The position numbers and the translations under genes are program-made. DNA of 36,360 bases from an uncultured bacterium (lineage in GTDB: Bacteria; Myxococcota_A; UBA9042; PHBI01), in the NCBI GenBank assembly GCA_938040325.1, contig CALHXW010000020.1:1-36360 (forward strand). Reading direction: 5' to 3'. Within the stretch, counting starts at the first letter, position 1, and every line of letters starts with the position of its first letter. The notes below the pieces were generated by a model. That model was not told where the DNA came from. It did not search any database and worked only from the letters and a program-made list of their open reading frames with translations. This document shows, piece after piece, positions 1 to 7,391 of this stretch.

Positions 1-1
1 C

Positions 2-262
2 CAGCACTTGGCGGTCAACGGCGGCTTTCTTGAGGTCAGCGACGACAAGATCATCATCGTGACAGAGACGGCTGAGACGCCCGACGAGATCGATGTCGAG
101 CGTGCGAAGAAGTCACTGGCCGACGCTGAGCGCAAGATCGCTGAGCTGAAGGGCGGCGACAAGGCTGAGACGCTGTCGCAAGCCATCGCACAGCAGCGTC
201 GAGCCGAGACGCGTCTTGCTGTGGCAAAGTTCGCGACACCGGCGGCCCTCAAGAAAGGCTGA
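2..262 (+). CDS. atpC: F1Fo ATP synthase epsilon subunit, 3' part (5' end outside window)
   Basis: This is the C-terminal 86 residues of the epsilon subunit of the F1 sector, the small central-stalk subunit that couples rotation to catalysis and can inhibit ATP hydrolysis. The stretch opens in the end of the N-terminal beta-sandwich, with the family pattern LAVNGGFLEVSDDKI followed by the VTETAETPDEID segment that leads into the helical hairpin. The C-terminal helices contain ERAKKSLADAERKIAEL and a second Ala/Arg-rich helix, as in full-length epsilon subunits. The reading frame is already open at base 2, so the start codon lies upstream. The stop is followed 20 bases later by a strong terminator, so this is probably the last gene of the atp operon. 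The rest of the operon is not visible. Confidence 0.93.
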   Translation, partial: QHLAVNGGFLEVSDDKIIIVTETAETPDEIDVERAKKSLADAERKIAELKGGDKAETLSQAIAQQRRAETRLAVAKFATPAALKKG

Positions 263-282
263 CGCAGTCGGCCAAGACAACG

Positions 283-314
283 AAAGCCAGCGCTCTGTGC
301 GCTGGCTTTTTTCT
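283..314 (+). terminator. Rho-independent terminator after atpC
   Basis: A perfect 10-base-pair stem (AAAGCCAGCG at 283-292 with CGCTGGCTTT at 300-309) with a 7-base loop runs into a T-rich tail (310-315). It lies 20 bases after the atpC stop. The minus-strand reading has a weaker T-rich tail, so it might also serve a minus-strand transcript coming from 380. Confidence 0.9.
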
Positions 315-379
315 TTGGCCTGCAACGCCGCAAGTCCAGCCGACGCGCCGAGAGCATCGAAAGCGGCATCGCCGGTCTC

Positions 380-770
380 TTAAGAGCTGACGAAGAAACT
401 GCCGTCGCGAACGAGCTTTTCGACCCGCCGGCGTTGCGCGTCCTGGAGGCGCCCCTGCATCCGGTCGCCGGGCTCGTCGTCTTGGACCGAGGTATCGGTG
501 GGGGCGCGAGTCACTCCGCGCGAGACCAACGAGCACCACGGGATGCCCAGACGCTGCGTCCGTCAACCCGCGTTGAGCGCGAGGTCTGCGTGGATGAGGC
601 CGACGCCAAACGGTCGACCTCTCTGGCTGCGACGACTTCGATACAAGCCATCGCCGACGCGCCCTCTGCGCCCTCTGCGGCTGTTGCAGGTGGCATTCTG
701 GCTCGGCAGGCGCGACACTGCGACCCAGCGTCTCGTAGTCTCTGACGACCACCACCTGCGCACAGGAAAC
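380..770 (-). pseudogene. Possible decayed minus-strand gene, or a 44-codon small ORF (380-514)
   Basis: No intact gene fills 263-772. On the minus strand, three consecutive stretches in different frames look protein-like and have the G/C-rich third positions of neighbouring genes. The first (about 755-715) reads VVVRDYETLGRSVAPAEPE. The second (about 690-610) reads AEGASAMACIEVVAAREVDR. The third begins PFGVGLIHADLALNAG, hits a TGA at 563-565, then stays open to a TAA at 380-382 and ends VEKLVRDGSFFVSS. Two frame changes and one stop would explain the pattern as a pseudogene of about 130 codons. Alternatively only the last part is real: a GTG at 512-514 opens a 44-codon ORF. I do not recognise a family. 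The intact plus-strand ORFs here are Arg/Ser-rich and not convincing. Confidence 0.35.
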
Positions 771-772
771 GA

Positions 773-1717
773 TTGAGCGTCCGACCCCACTCAGCACTGC
801 GGGTGCCAACACCAGGCGACGGAACGGGCAGCGGCTCGTGGCACGATGTGCAGACCGCCTTTGGGGTTCCTGTGATGGTCGCCGATCCGGTCACCTATCT
901 CGGTCACTACCCTGGCTGGTCCACCGACCTTCATGCCCTGCCCTACGCGACGCTCTGTCGGCTCGCCCGGTACACGCGCCGCCTAGGTGACGCAAGCAAC
1001 GCCCCGGATGCACTCACACGCTGTCTCACCACAGCGGTCTCAGCCCACGCGCCAGACAGCCGTCTGATCGTCGAGGCCGCATCGTCGGTGGGCACAGAGC
1101 TTCGCGCACTAGCGCCCCTCGCAGACTTCGTCATTGGGTTTGACCACTCGCTGCCTGAGACTCAGGTCGCGGTGCGTCAGCTCGCGGGTGAGACCGTCTT
1201 TCCGCTGGAGCGCCTCGAAGGCCGCAGCTTTCGAAGCGCTCCACCGATCCAGTTCGCGAGGCTCGACAACGTCGTCGCGGTCGTCGGAGACGCTCTTGAT
1301 CCGCCGGTTCAGGCCGAGTGTGCCGACGTAGTCGTAGCGCTCAACCTACTAGACTGCGTCCATGATCCCGTCGCCTTGCTCGGGCAGCTCGATGCGATCA
1401 CCGCACCAGGCGGCCTGCTCATCGTCTCGAGCCCCTTCGCGTGGCAGGACAGCATCACGCCACCAGAACGCCAGCTCGCGACGCTTGAGCCTCTATCCGA
1501 GGTTGCAGGATGGCCCTCGGCCGGCAAGCCCCTCAACGAGTTGAGCGCCTACGGTAGCGCCGCAGCTCTGCACACGCTCTTGCGTGGCGATAGCCCGCTG
1601 CTAAACGTCAGGCACACCATCGTCGAGACCCACGAGCTGAGCTGGACGCTGCAAGACAACGCGCGCGCTACCTCCCACTACACAGTCCACGTGTGCGTCT
1701 CGCGGAAGAGCGGCTAG
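773..1717 (+). CDS. SAM-dependent methyltransferase-like protein, similar to the OvoA C-terminal domain
   Basis: A 314-residue protein with a class I methyltransferase layout in its second half. Motif I is degenerate (RLIVEAASSVGTEL, about 98-110, where a Gly-rich DxGCxVG is usual) and is followed by IGFDHS. The motif IV/V region reads VVVALNLLDCVHDP (187-200) and the post-motif strand APGGLLIVSSPFAW (211-224). The SSPFAWQDSITPPE segment and the C-terminal ETHELSWTLQDNARATSHYT resemble the mercaptohistidine N-methyltransferase domain at the end of ovothiol synthase OvoA, but the sulfoxide-synthase domain is absent. I infer a small-molecule methyltransferase; the substrate is unknown and the weak motif I leaves SAM binding uncertain. 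The start is TTG at 773, chosen because an AGGAAA sits 5 bases upstream. It converges with the minus-strand gene ending at 1846. Confidence 0.6.
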   Translation: MSVRPHSALRVPTPGDGTGSGSWHDVQTAFGVPVMVADPVTYLGHYPGWSTDLHALPYATLCRLARYTRRLGDASNAPDALTRCLTTAVSAHAPDSRLIVEAASSVGTELRALAPLADFVIGFDHSLPETQVAVRQLAGETVFPLERLEGRSFRSAPPIQFARLDNVVAVVGDALDPPVQAECADVVVALNLLDCVHDPVALLGQLDAITAPGGLLIVSSPFAWQDSITPPERQLATLEPLSEVAGWPSAGKPLNELSAYGSAAALHTLLRGDSPLLNVRHTIVETHELSWTLQDNARATSHYTVHVCVSRKSG

Positions 1718-1749
1718 AGCACCGGTCAGGTGAATTGCATCCGAATTGG

Positions 1750-1840
1750 TGCGGACTTGCGTTGGCCACCAAGGCGCGACGCGGGAGTTTGTCGGGATAA
1801 GTGACTGAGGAGCAACGACGGTGGCTGGCGTAAGTCCGCA
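1750..1840. repeat. Imperfect 21-base inverted repeat between convergent genes
   Basis: Arms at 1750-1770 and 1820-1840 match at 17 of 21 positions when one is reverse-complemented, with 49 bases between them. The outer nine bases (TGCGGACTT) are perfect. It fills the gap between the convergent genes ending at 1717 and 1846. It has no T-tract, so a classic terminator is unlikely; a Rho-assisted hairpin or remnant element are both possible. Confidence 0.5.
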
Positions 1841-1845
1841 GCAAG

Positions 1846-3477
1846 TTACTCGCCGTAGCGTGACCAGCCTCTTCGGTAGACGCGCGCTAGCACCGCGTCG
1901 TTGAGACGGTTGATACACGCGGGCCCTTCCGGGCGGCCTTCGTCTGCGGGCCATGCGAAAAGCGACGGCAAGAGCTCTGTCGTGACGTGCCGTGTCGGCA
2001 CAGTGACGTTCAGCTCGGTCACGTCGATGTCGCGGCCGGTGGCCATGGTGAAGCCCCAAACGCCGAAGCTCGGAACGACCACGCGGTAGGGTCGGACCTT
2101 GAGCCGCGGGCCACCCTGCCCGCCTGCATGAACGCTGCCGACAGTGTCAGCGATGCACCAGAAGGCGTCACGCGCGAAGAAGGGACTCGTCCCCTGAGTC
2201 ACCAACACGCCATCGGCGGCAAGGTGACGCGTTACGAGCCGAAAGGATGACTGCGCGTAGAGGCGCGAGAGCGTTGAGTTCGAGGGATCCGGTAGATCCA
2301 TGATGATGACATCCCACGGGGAATGCCGCTGTTTGAGGTATTCGAGCGCGTCCGTGTTGATGACCGTGGCACGTGGGTCGTTGAGGGCGTTTTTGTTGAT
2401 ACGAACAAAATCGGGGTGAGACGCCGCCATTGAGGTCACGCCTGGATCGAGGTCGACCAGGGTGACGCTCTCGACGTCGTCATACTTCAAGACCTCGCGC
2501 AGCCCCATGCCGTCGCCGCCGCCGAGCATCAGGACGCGGGTGCGCCGCGGCGTCACTGCCATCGCCGGATGCACGAGCCCCTCGTGGTAGCGATACTCGT
2601 CGCGACTTGCGAACTGCAGCGACCCGTTGAGAAAAAGCCGCATGTCCCCGCGCCACCGAGTCACGACGATGCGCTGAAATGGGGTGTTCTTCGCGTAGAC
2701 GACCGGGTCTTGATACAGGCCCGACTCGATGGACTTTGCGATCGCCCCGCTGAAGACAACGCCCCCCGCCATGGGGATCATGAGCAGCAAGATGATGGCG
2801 ATAGCGACCCGACGCGAGCCTCGGAAGGCCTCGGGGAACACCCACACGCCGACCAGCGCGACAACGAGGTTGAGCAGCCCGAACAAGCAGCCCGAGCCGA
2901 TCGTACCGAGCACCGGGATCAGAAGAATCGGGACTGCCAGCGAACCGATGAGCGCGCCGGCGTAGTCGAGCCCAAGCACCGACGACGCGTTCATACGGAG
3001 CGACTCAAAGTGCCGCAGCGTTCGCAGCAGAATCGGGATCTCCATACCGGCGAGAATCCCGACCGCGCCGAGCATCAGTATGAGCACCGGGAGGTAGGGG
3101 CCGCCGCTGGCGTACACCCACAGCAGCACCGCCGGGATGCTGCCGCCGATGACGCCGATGAGGATCTCCATCACGAAGAACGTGCGAAGCAGCCGAGTGC
3201 GCACGAAGCGAGAGATGAACGAGCCGAGCCCCATCGCCGACAGGAAGATGCCGATGGTCAGAGAGAACTGCAGGACACCATCGCCAAGCAGGTAGGTGCT
3301 CACCGCGCCCGCGATAATCTCGTAAGCTAGGCCACATGCAGCGACCAGCAGGACGCTCCAGAGCAGCACTAGGCGCCGACCATGACTCAGCTCAAAGTCT
3401 TCGACCCCATCGCGGTCCACGGGCGTTGTGTCAGCGGCTCCGTCGCTGAGGACCGAGTCCGTCTGCTCGTCGTACAT
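1846..3477 (-). CDS. Membrane-fused spermidine-synthase-like aminopropyltransferase
   Basis: A 543-residue protein. Residues about 36-245 form roughly seven hydrophobic membrane segments. Residues 255-500 are a polyamine-synthase-type domain: LFLNGSLQFASRDEYRYHE (281-299), the nucleotide-binding loop VLMLGGGDGMG (315-325), the acidic strand end TLVDLDP (339-345), NDPRATVINTDA (366-377) and the catalytic-region motif IIMDLPDP (391-398). Soluble SpeE transfers an aminopropyl group from decarboxylated SAM to putrescine; whether this long membrane form does the same is not certain. No S-adenosylmethionine decarboxylase gene is visible nearby. The ATG at 3477 follows a GGGAGG at a good distance. 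It is the last gene of the minus-strand group with two DUF4178 genes, a common partnership for this family from general knowledge of gene neighbourhoods. Confidence 0.85.
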   Translation of the reverse strand: MYDEQTDSVLSDGAADTTPVDRDGVEDFELSHGRRLVLLWSVLLVAACGLAYEIIAGAVSTYLLGDGVLQFSLTIGIFLSAMGLGSFISRFVRTRLLRTFFVMEILIGVIGGSIPAVLLWVYASGGPYLPVLILMLGAVGILAGMEIPILLRTLRHFESLRMNASSVLGLDYAGALIGSLAVPILLIPVLGTIGSGCLFGLLNLVVALVGVWVFPEAFRGSRRVAIAIILLLMIPMAGGVVFSGAIAKSIESGLYQDPVVYAKNTPFQRIVVTRWRGDMRLFLNGSLQFASRDEYRYHEGLVHPAMAVTPRRTRVLMLGGGDGMGLREVLKYDDVESVTLVDLDPGVTSMAASHPDFVRINKNALNDPRATVINTDALEYLKQRHSPWDVIIMDLPDPSNSTLSRLYAQSSFRLVTRHLAADGVLVTQGTSPFFARDAFWCIADTVGSVHAGGQGGPRLKVRPYRVVVPSFGVWGFTMATGRDIDVTELNVTVPTRHVTTELLPSLFAWPADEGRPEGPACINRLNDAVLARVYRRGWSRYGE

Positions 3478-3560
3478 GCGCCTCCCTAGGCGTTCACTCG
3501 TTCTCTCGGGCCACAGCGCTCATCTCCGGTCCAGCCGTCCACAAGCGCGCAGTCCCGGGG

Positions 3561-4172
3561 CTAGCTGCCCGGCAGGATCATGATATCGTCTTCATCGATA
3601 CCCTTACCGATCGCGACCTCAGCCGTCTCGCCCCACCACTCGACCGCCAACAGCTCGCCTGCCGGACCCTTGTAGTCGGCAAACTTGCACTTACCGAGGT
3701 CGCGCGTCCCCTTCGCGTCGCGTTTGCGCACACGTGCGCTGCCCCGGTCGTCGAGGCTGAAGGTAATGGCCCCCACCGTAAACGACTTCGGTGGCGGAAA
3801 CGGCACGTCGACCGAACCGCTGGGCAGCACCTCGAAAAAGCCCAGCCGAATCCGGTCGTCATCATCGACCACCAGCCAGCGGTCTTGACCATCATCTGCG
3901 CCAGACAAGAGGTGAACCTGCCAGACAGAGCCTTCCTCGTCATAGAGCAGCGTCGACTCCACGATCATCGTGTCGTCGTAGTACTCGACGATGTCGTTGG
4001 GCTGTAGGTCGAGAATCCGCCGCTCATCGTCGGCAAGCTTCATCGCCTGGGTCTTCACCTCGAGCTTTTTGGCTTTGGGTCCGCCAACCCGCGCCTGCTG
4101 AGCTCTCTGCTGAGCCCAGTAGCCGCCTCCGATGAGCGCACCGACTGCCAAACCAATCAAGATCCACGTCAT
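3561..4172 (-). CDS. DUF4178 domain protein with N-terminal membrane anchor
   Basis: A 203-residue protein. Residues 2-18 (TWILIGLAVGALIGGGY) form a single membrane helix followed by a Gln/Arg/Lys-rich linker. The rest matches the DUF4178 layout: LQPNDIVEYYDDTMIVEST (about 56-74), then VWQVHLLSGADD, DRWLVVDDDDRIRLGFFE, and a second beta-rich half ending ELLAVEWWGETAEVAIGKG. The function of DUF4178 is not established; these proteins often sit beside membrane spermidine-synthase homologues, as here (83 bases upstream of that gene). The start codon has a strong GGAGGG ribosome site 2-3 bases before it in the order GGAGGGAAC-ATG. I infer that the soluble domain faces the cytoplasm, from the positive residues after the helix. 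Confidence 0.8.
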   Translation of the reverse strand: MTWILIGLAVGALIGGGYWAQQRAQQARVGGPKAKKLEVKTQAMKLADDERRILDLQPNDIVEYYDDTMIVESTLLYDEEGSVWQVHLLSGADDGQDRWLVVDDDDRIRLGFFEVLPSGSVDVPFPPPKSFTVGAITFSLDDRGSARVRKRDAKGTRDLGKCKFADYKGPAGELLAVEWWGETAEVAIGKGIDEDDIMILPGS

Positions 4173-4317
4173 GTTCCCTCCTAGACAGCCGGCGAGCCAG
4201 CTGAACGCCGCAGCCCCGCAGGTCGTACTCTAACGAGCAGGACCCGCGCGGTCAGCGCCAACGTTCCCTTGGATGCGCGCTCTTCGCGGCCTCGGTGGCC
4301 AGGCGGCGCGGTCGAAT

Positions 4318-5460
4318 TCAGTCGTCGTCGGCGAGCTCGTACTCGACGAGGACGCGCTTACGGTGGCCGCTACGAACGAGCAACCAGATCAACCCACCCA
4401 GCGCGCAGAACGCCATCCAGCCGTAGAGCGGCAGAGGGTTGGTGTAGCCCTTCTGAATCGTCACCTTGAACGGCACGTCGCTGCGCTGAATCGGATCCAT
4501 CTCCCAGCCTAGGAGGACGCCGTAGCTGCCGCTGTTGATGCGGAAGCCCTCGGTCTTTTTCTGGTCATCTTCGACCCAGTAGCCCTCGTCGTAGCCCTCG
4601 TAGCGGCTCAGCTCTGTCGTGACCTTCACGAGGTTGGCTGCCTCGAACTGCTCCGGCGTGACGCCGTCACCGGGCGTGTCCGTGAGCACGAGCGTCACGT
4701 TGGCCCACGTGTTGAGCAAGCCTTCGGTCTGAAAGCGAATCCCGACGGTCTGACCCTCGGTCGAGTCGAGCATGCCCACGAAGAGCTCGCCCTCGCCGGG
4801 CGTGAGCGCGACCGTGTCTTCAAAGAGCACTTCACCACCGCCGGCCGGCATCATGAACGCGGCGATGGCTGAACCGACGAGACCGGCCAAGAACCCCCAC
4901 CCCAGCCAGCGCATCAGCGGAGTGTACGGGTAGGGACGCGCGGGGTGCAGGTCGCTCCGCGCAGGTTTCGCAAGCTCCACCTCGAACGCGGTCTCCACGT
5001 CTTTCTTGTCGAGATAGACGCCCTCGCTCCAGGTCCACGGTTCGTCGTCGTCGCCAAGGTCCTTCTGAGCCGTGACCACGGTCGAGCCGCCAAAGAACGG
5101 CCGAACGACCGACGCGTCTCCGCGCTCCATGTCTTTCCAGTACTCGCCTTCGACCTGGTGCAGCGTGACCTTCTCGTAGGGGTAGGCCTTGCGCTTGGTG
5201 TCGAGCGTCACGGTACTGCCGTCGGCGATCCCTTCTGGCGTGTCGAGCGGCTTATGCTTGAGCTCGCGATGGAGCATGATGTGGTTGCGGTCAAACTCGA
5301 GGGTCCACCACTTCGCGTCCTCTGTCCGAAGCACGACCTCGTGAAAGCTCTCACCATGGTGGTTCTGCAACCTCGCCCAGCCCAGCACCTCGACGTTGAC
5401 GCCGTCGAAGCTTCCACGCGTGCCGATGGAGAGACCTGGCGCACAGTCTGGCGCGCTCAA
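4318..5460 (-). CDS. DUF4178 domain protein with two membrane segments
   Basis: A 380-residue protein. The N-terminal 165 residues look like DUF4178: LSIGTRGSFDGVNVEVLGWA, EVVLRTEDAKWWTLEFDR, YPYEKVTLHQVEGEYWKD and a final EPWTWSEGVYLDKKDVETAF. A membrane helix at about 184-204 is followed by a beta-rich domain of some 140 residues (205-340), probably outside the cytoplasm. A second helix at about 346-362 precedes a short basic then acidic tail ending in DDD. It starts with TTG at 5460, overlapping the TGA of the upstream small-protein gene as TTGA, and a GGAGG lies 9 bases upstream, so the two are probably translationally coupled. The gap of 145 bases to the next gene holds no recognisable feature. 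Function unknown; the family assignment is firmer than any role. Confidence 0.72.
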   Translation of the reverse strand: MSAPDCAPGLSIGTRGSFDGVNVEVLGWARLQNHHGESFHEVVLRTEDAKWWTLEFDRNHIMLHRELKHKPLDTPEGIADGSTVTLDTKRKAYPYEKVTLHQVEGEYWKDMERGDASVVRPFFGGSTVVTAQKDLGDDDEPWTWSEGVYLDKKDVETAFEVELAKPARSDLHPARPYPYTPLMRWLGWGFLAGLVGSAIAAFMMPAGGGEVLFEDTVALTPGEGELFVGMLDSTEGQTVGIRFQTEGLLNTWANVTLVLTDTPGDGVTPEQFEAANLVKVTTELSRYEGYDEGYWVEDDQKKTEGFRINSGSYGVLLGWEMDPIQRSDVPFKVTIQKGYTNPLPLYGWMAFCALGGLIWLLVRSGHRKRVLVEYELADDD

Positions 5461-5741
5461 TGGATCGATCCTCCGCCACCGAAGTGGCGCCTACCGCCAC
5501 CGATGCCGATGTAGAATCCGCCCCAACCGTGGGTCCGAACCACATGCCCTTGCGGTGCCGTCTCGGTCGCCTTCGCCTCAGGGAAGAACGCCCCCTCACT
5601 GACCGCGTAGCTCATCCCGCCGGTCGGGATCAGAAACGCAGCACCCACAACAGCGGCCGCGACCTTGCTCTTCGTGGTGGAGAGCAGTCCGTGCTTGTTG
5701 AAGCGCTTACTGAAGTTCTCTTCGGAGCTACTGTTCGACAT
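5457..5741 (-). CDS. Small single-span membrane protein with Gly/His-rich tail
   Basis: A 94-residue protein of unknown family. It has a polar N-terminus (MSNSSSEENFSKRFNKHG), one membrane segment around residues 26-46 (KVAAAVVGAAFLIPTGG), and a C-terminus rich in Gly, His and aromatic residues (GWGGFYIGIGGGRRHF followed by GGGGSIH). I chose the ATG at 5741 because an AGGT lies 6 bases upstream; an in-frame ATG at 5753 would add four residues. Either start lies inside the 3' end of the bactofilin gene, and the stop overlaps the next start, so the gene sits in a coupled operon between bactofilin and a DUF4178 protein. Its length and good ribosome site make it credible despite lacking a known domain. 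It may be a small partner of the membrane proteins encoded downstream; that is inference. Confidence 0.7.
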   Translation of the reverse strand: MSNSSSEENFSKRFNKHGLLSTTKSKVAAAVVGAAFLIPTGGMSYAVSEGAFFPEAKATETAPQGHVVRTHGWGGFYIGIGGGRRHFGGGGSIH

Positions 5742-6201
5742 CGTTGACCTCATTTTCTAGCGGGGCGTCTTCTCCGAAGAACGCCTCTTCCTCGTCGTAC
5801 TCATCGTAAGGCTGTTCGGCCTCCGCATCCAGCGGTGGCTGCCAACCTGCGATCTGCCCCATCCGACAGTTGCCATCAAAGGTCGCGCCGCGCTCGACCA
5901 CCAGCGCCGGGCTGATGACGTTGCCGACCAGGTGCCCAGGGGCGTGTAGCTCGATGCAGTTGGTTGCCCGGATGTTGCCGTAGACCGCGCCGTAGATCAC
6001 CACGGTCGCGACATCCAGCTCGGCGTGGACCTCGGCGGTCTCGCCAATGATGAGCGTGTCATCGCTGACAATCTCCCCAGCAAACGACCCGTCTACGCGC
6101 ACCACTCCCTCGAAGGTCATCTTTCCTTCGAAGTGGCTTCCTCGTCCAACCAGCGTGTTGACGTCACTCAAACGCTTCTCCTTCGCGACTTTGCTCGGCA
6201 T
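5728..6201 (-). CDS. Bactofilin (polymer-forming cytoskeletal protein)
   Basis: A 157-residue bactofilin, a protein that polymerises without nucleotide into filaments and commonly scaffolds envelope or polarity functions. The N-terminus (MPSKVAKEKRLSDVNTL) leads into the core beta-helix at about 18-118, with the repeated short-strand pattern: VGRGSHFEGKMTFEGVVRV, DGSFAGEIVSDDTLIIGE, AEVHAELDVATVVIYGAV, YGNIRATNCIELHAPGH, LVGNVISPALVVERGATF, DGNCRMG. An acidic C-terminal tail (about 125-157, many Glu and Asp) follows. It is the first gene of the minus-strand group, divergent from the ABC operon, and its 3' end overlaps the small-protein gene. Its position suggests that it scaffolds the membrane proteins encoded downstream, which is inference. 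Confidence 0.9.
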   Translation of the reverse strand: MPSKVAKEKRLSDVNTLVGRGSHFEGKMTFEGVVRVDGSFAGEIVSDDTLIIGETAEVHAELDVATVVIYGAVYGNIRATNCIELHAPGHLVGNVISPALVVERGATFDGNCRMGQIAGWQPPLDAEAEQPYDEYDEEEAFFGEDAPLENEVNDVEQ

Positions 6202-6230
6202 CCGGCCTCGCGACGCCGCGAAACCACTCC

Positions 6231-6258
6231 ATACTACCGTCGGTTCCTAGCGCGTCTA
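6231..6258 (-). promoter_or_regulatory. Candidate promoter for the bactofilin operon
   Basis: On the minus strand a TAGACG (6253-6258) and a TAGTAT (6231-6236) are separated by 16 bases, matching the vegetative -35/-10 consensus at 4 of 6 positions each. The predicted start of transcription is about 20-25 bases before the bactofilin ATG. This is a pattern match only. Confidence 0.3.
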
Positions 6259-6364
6259 TCGACACACGTCGAGAAGCCGGCTTGTCGGTGACACCCAACC
6301 CAGCAACGCGAACGCCGCCGAGCGCGTTCAATCGCGGCTCGAACGCACGTCGCGACGTTCTATG

Positions 6365-6392
6365 TTGACCGTTCTGGCGAAGTTCGTAGATT
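6365..6392 (+). promoter_or_regulatory. Candidate promoter for the gld-like ABC operon
   Basis: TTGACC (6365-6370) and TAGATT (6387-6392) are separated by 16 bases in the divergent gap, about 40 bases before the TTG start of the ATPase gene. The -35 box matches at 5 of 6 and the -10 box at 4 of 6 positions. Confidence 0.45.
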
Positions 6393-6431
6393 ACCGGGCG
6401 ATTATTTCGGGAGCTGTTGGAGGGCGTCGCC

Positions 6432-7388
6432 TTGATCGAAGTTCAGGACCTGAGAAAATCCTACGACACATTTGAAGCCCTCAAGGGCATCAGCTTTAGC
6501 GTCGCACGGGGCGAGATCATCGGCTTCCTCGGCCCCAACGGCGCCGGCAAGAGCACCACCATGAAGATCCTGACGGGCTTCATGCCGCAGAGCAGCGGAA
6601 CAGTGCGGGTCGCAGGCAAAGACATCGCCGACGCTCCGCTCGAGAGCCGAGCTCGTATGGGCTACCTGCCAGAGTCCACCCCGCTCTACGGCGACATGCT
6701 GGTCTACGACTACCTCAAGCATTCAGCCGTCCTGCGTGGCGTTGCCAAGGGTGACCTCGACCGCAAGACGCTAAGCGCAGCCAAGATGTGCGGCATCGCC
6801 GACCGTGTCGGCCAGAAGATCTCGACGCTCTCAAAAGGCTACCGGCAGCGCGTCGGGCTCGCACAGGCGCTCATCCACGACCCAGACATCCTCGTGCTCG
6901 ACGAGCCGACCAGCGGCCTCGACCCGAATCAGATCGTGGAGATTCGCAACCTCATCAAGCGCCTGGGCGAAGATCGCACCATCATCCTGTCGACCCACAA
7001 CCTCCCCGAGGTGATGGCGACCTGCACGCGGATGCTGATCGTGCACAACGGTCAGCTGGTTGCCGACGGTACCGCCGACGAGCTGGAAGCCCGCGAGAAT
7101 GCCAACCAACGCCTTCGCGCCGCGTTCCGGCTCGCAGACACCACCCCTGCCGAGCTCGCGTCCAAGCTCAGCGCCCTTCCGGGCGTCGCCGGCGTCACCG
7201 CAGACGACCACGCTAGCGATCGCGACGTTGAGGCCGCTGCCCACCTCCTGATCGACATCGAACCCGGTGTCGACGTGCGGGCATCCATCTCAAGCCTGGC
7301 CATCGACGAAGGCTGGACACTGCTTGAGCTCACCCGTGAGCGCGTCGACATCGAGCGCCTCTTCCGTCAGCTGACACAGGAGGTCTAA
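6432..7388 (+). CDS. ABC transporter ATPase, GldA-like
   Basis: A 318-residue ATP-binding subunit of a GldA-type ABC exporter. It has the Walker A loop GPNGAGKST (34-42), the signature LSKGYRQ (133-139), Walker B ILVLDEP (153-159) and the switch His in LSTHN (H189). After about residue 215 there is a family-typical C-terminal extension of around 100 residues. I chose TTG at 6432 because GGAGG lies 8 bases upstream and the protein then begins MIEVQDLRKSY, as in homologues; an upstream in-frame TTG at 6417 would add only EGVAL-type residues and lacks a ribosome site. The permease gene begins 3 bases after the stop. In Bacteroidetes the Gld ABC proteins are linked to gliding, but homologues are widespread in non-gliders, so no motility role should be assumed. 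Confidence 0.92.
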   Translation: MIEVQDLRKSYDTFEALKGISFSVARGEIIGFLGPNGAGKSTTMKILTGFMPQSSGTVRVAGKDIADAPLESRARMGYLPESTPLYGDMLVYDYLKHSAVLRGVAKGDLDRKTLSAAKMCGIADRVGQKISTLSKGYRQRVGLAQALIHDPDILVLDEPTSGLDPNQIVEIRNLIKRLGEDRTIILSTHNLPEVMATCTRMLIVHNGQLVADGTADELEARENANQRLRAAFRLADTTPAELASKLSALPGVAGVTADDHASDRDVEAAAHLLIDIEPGVDVRASISSLAIDEGWTLLELTRERVDIERLFRQLTQEV

Positions 7389-7391
7389 CCC

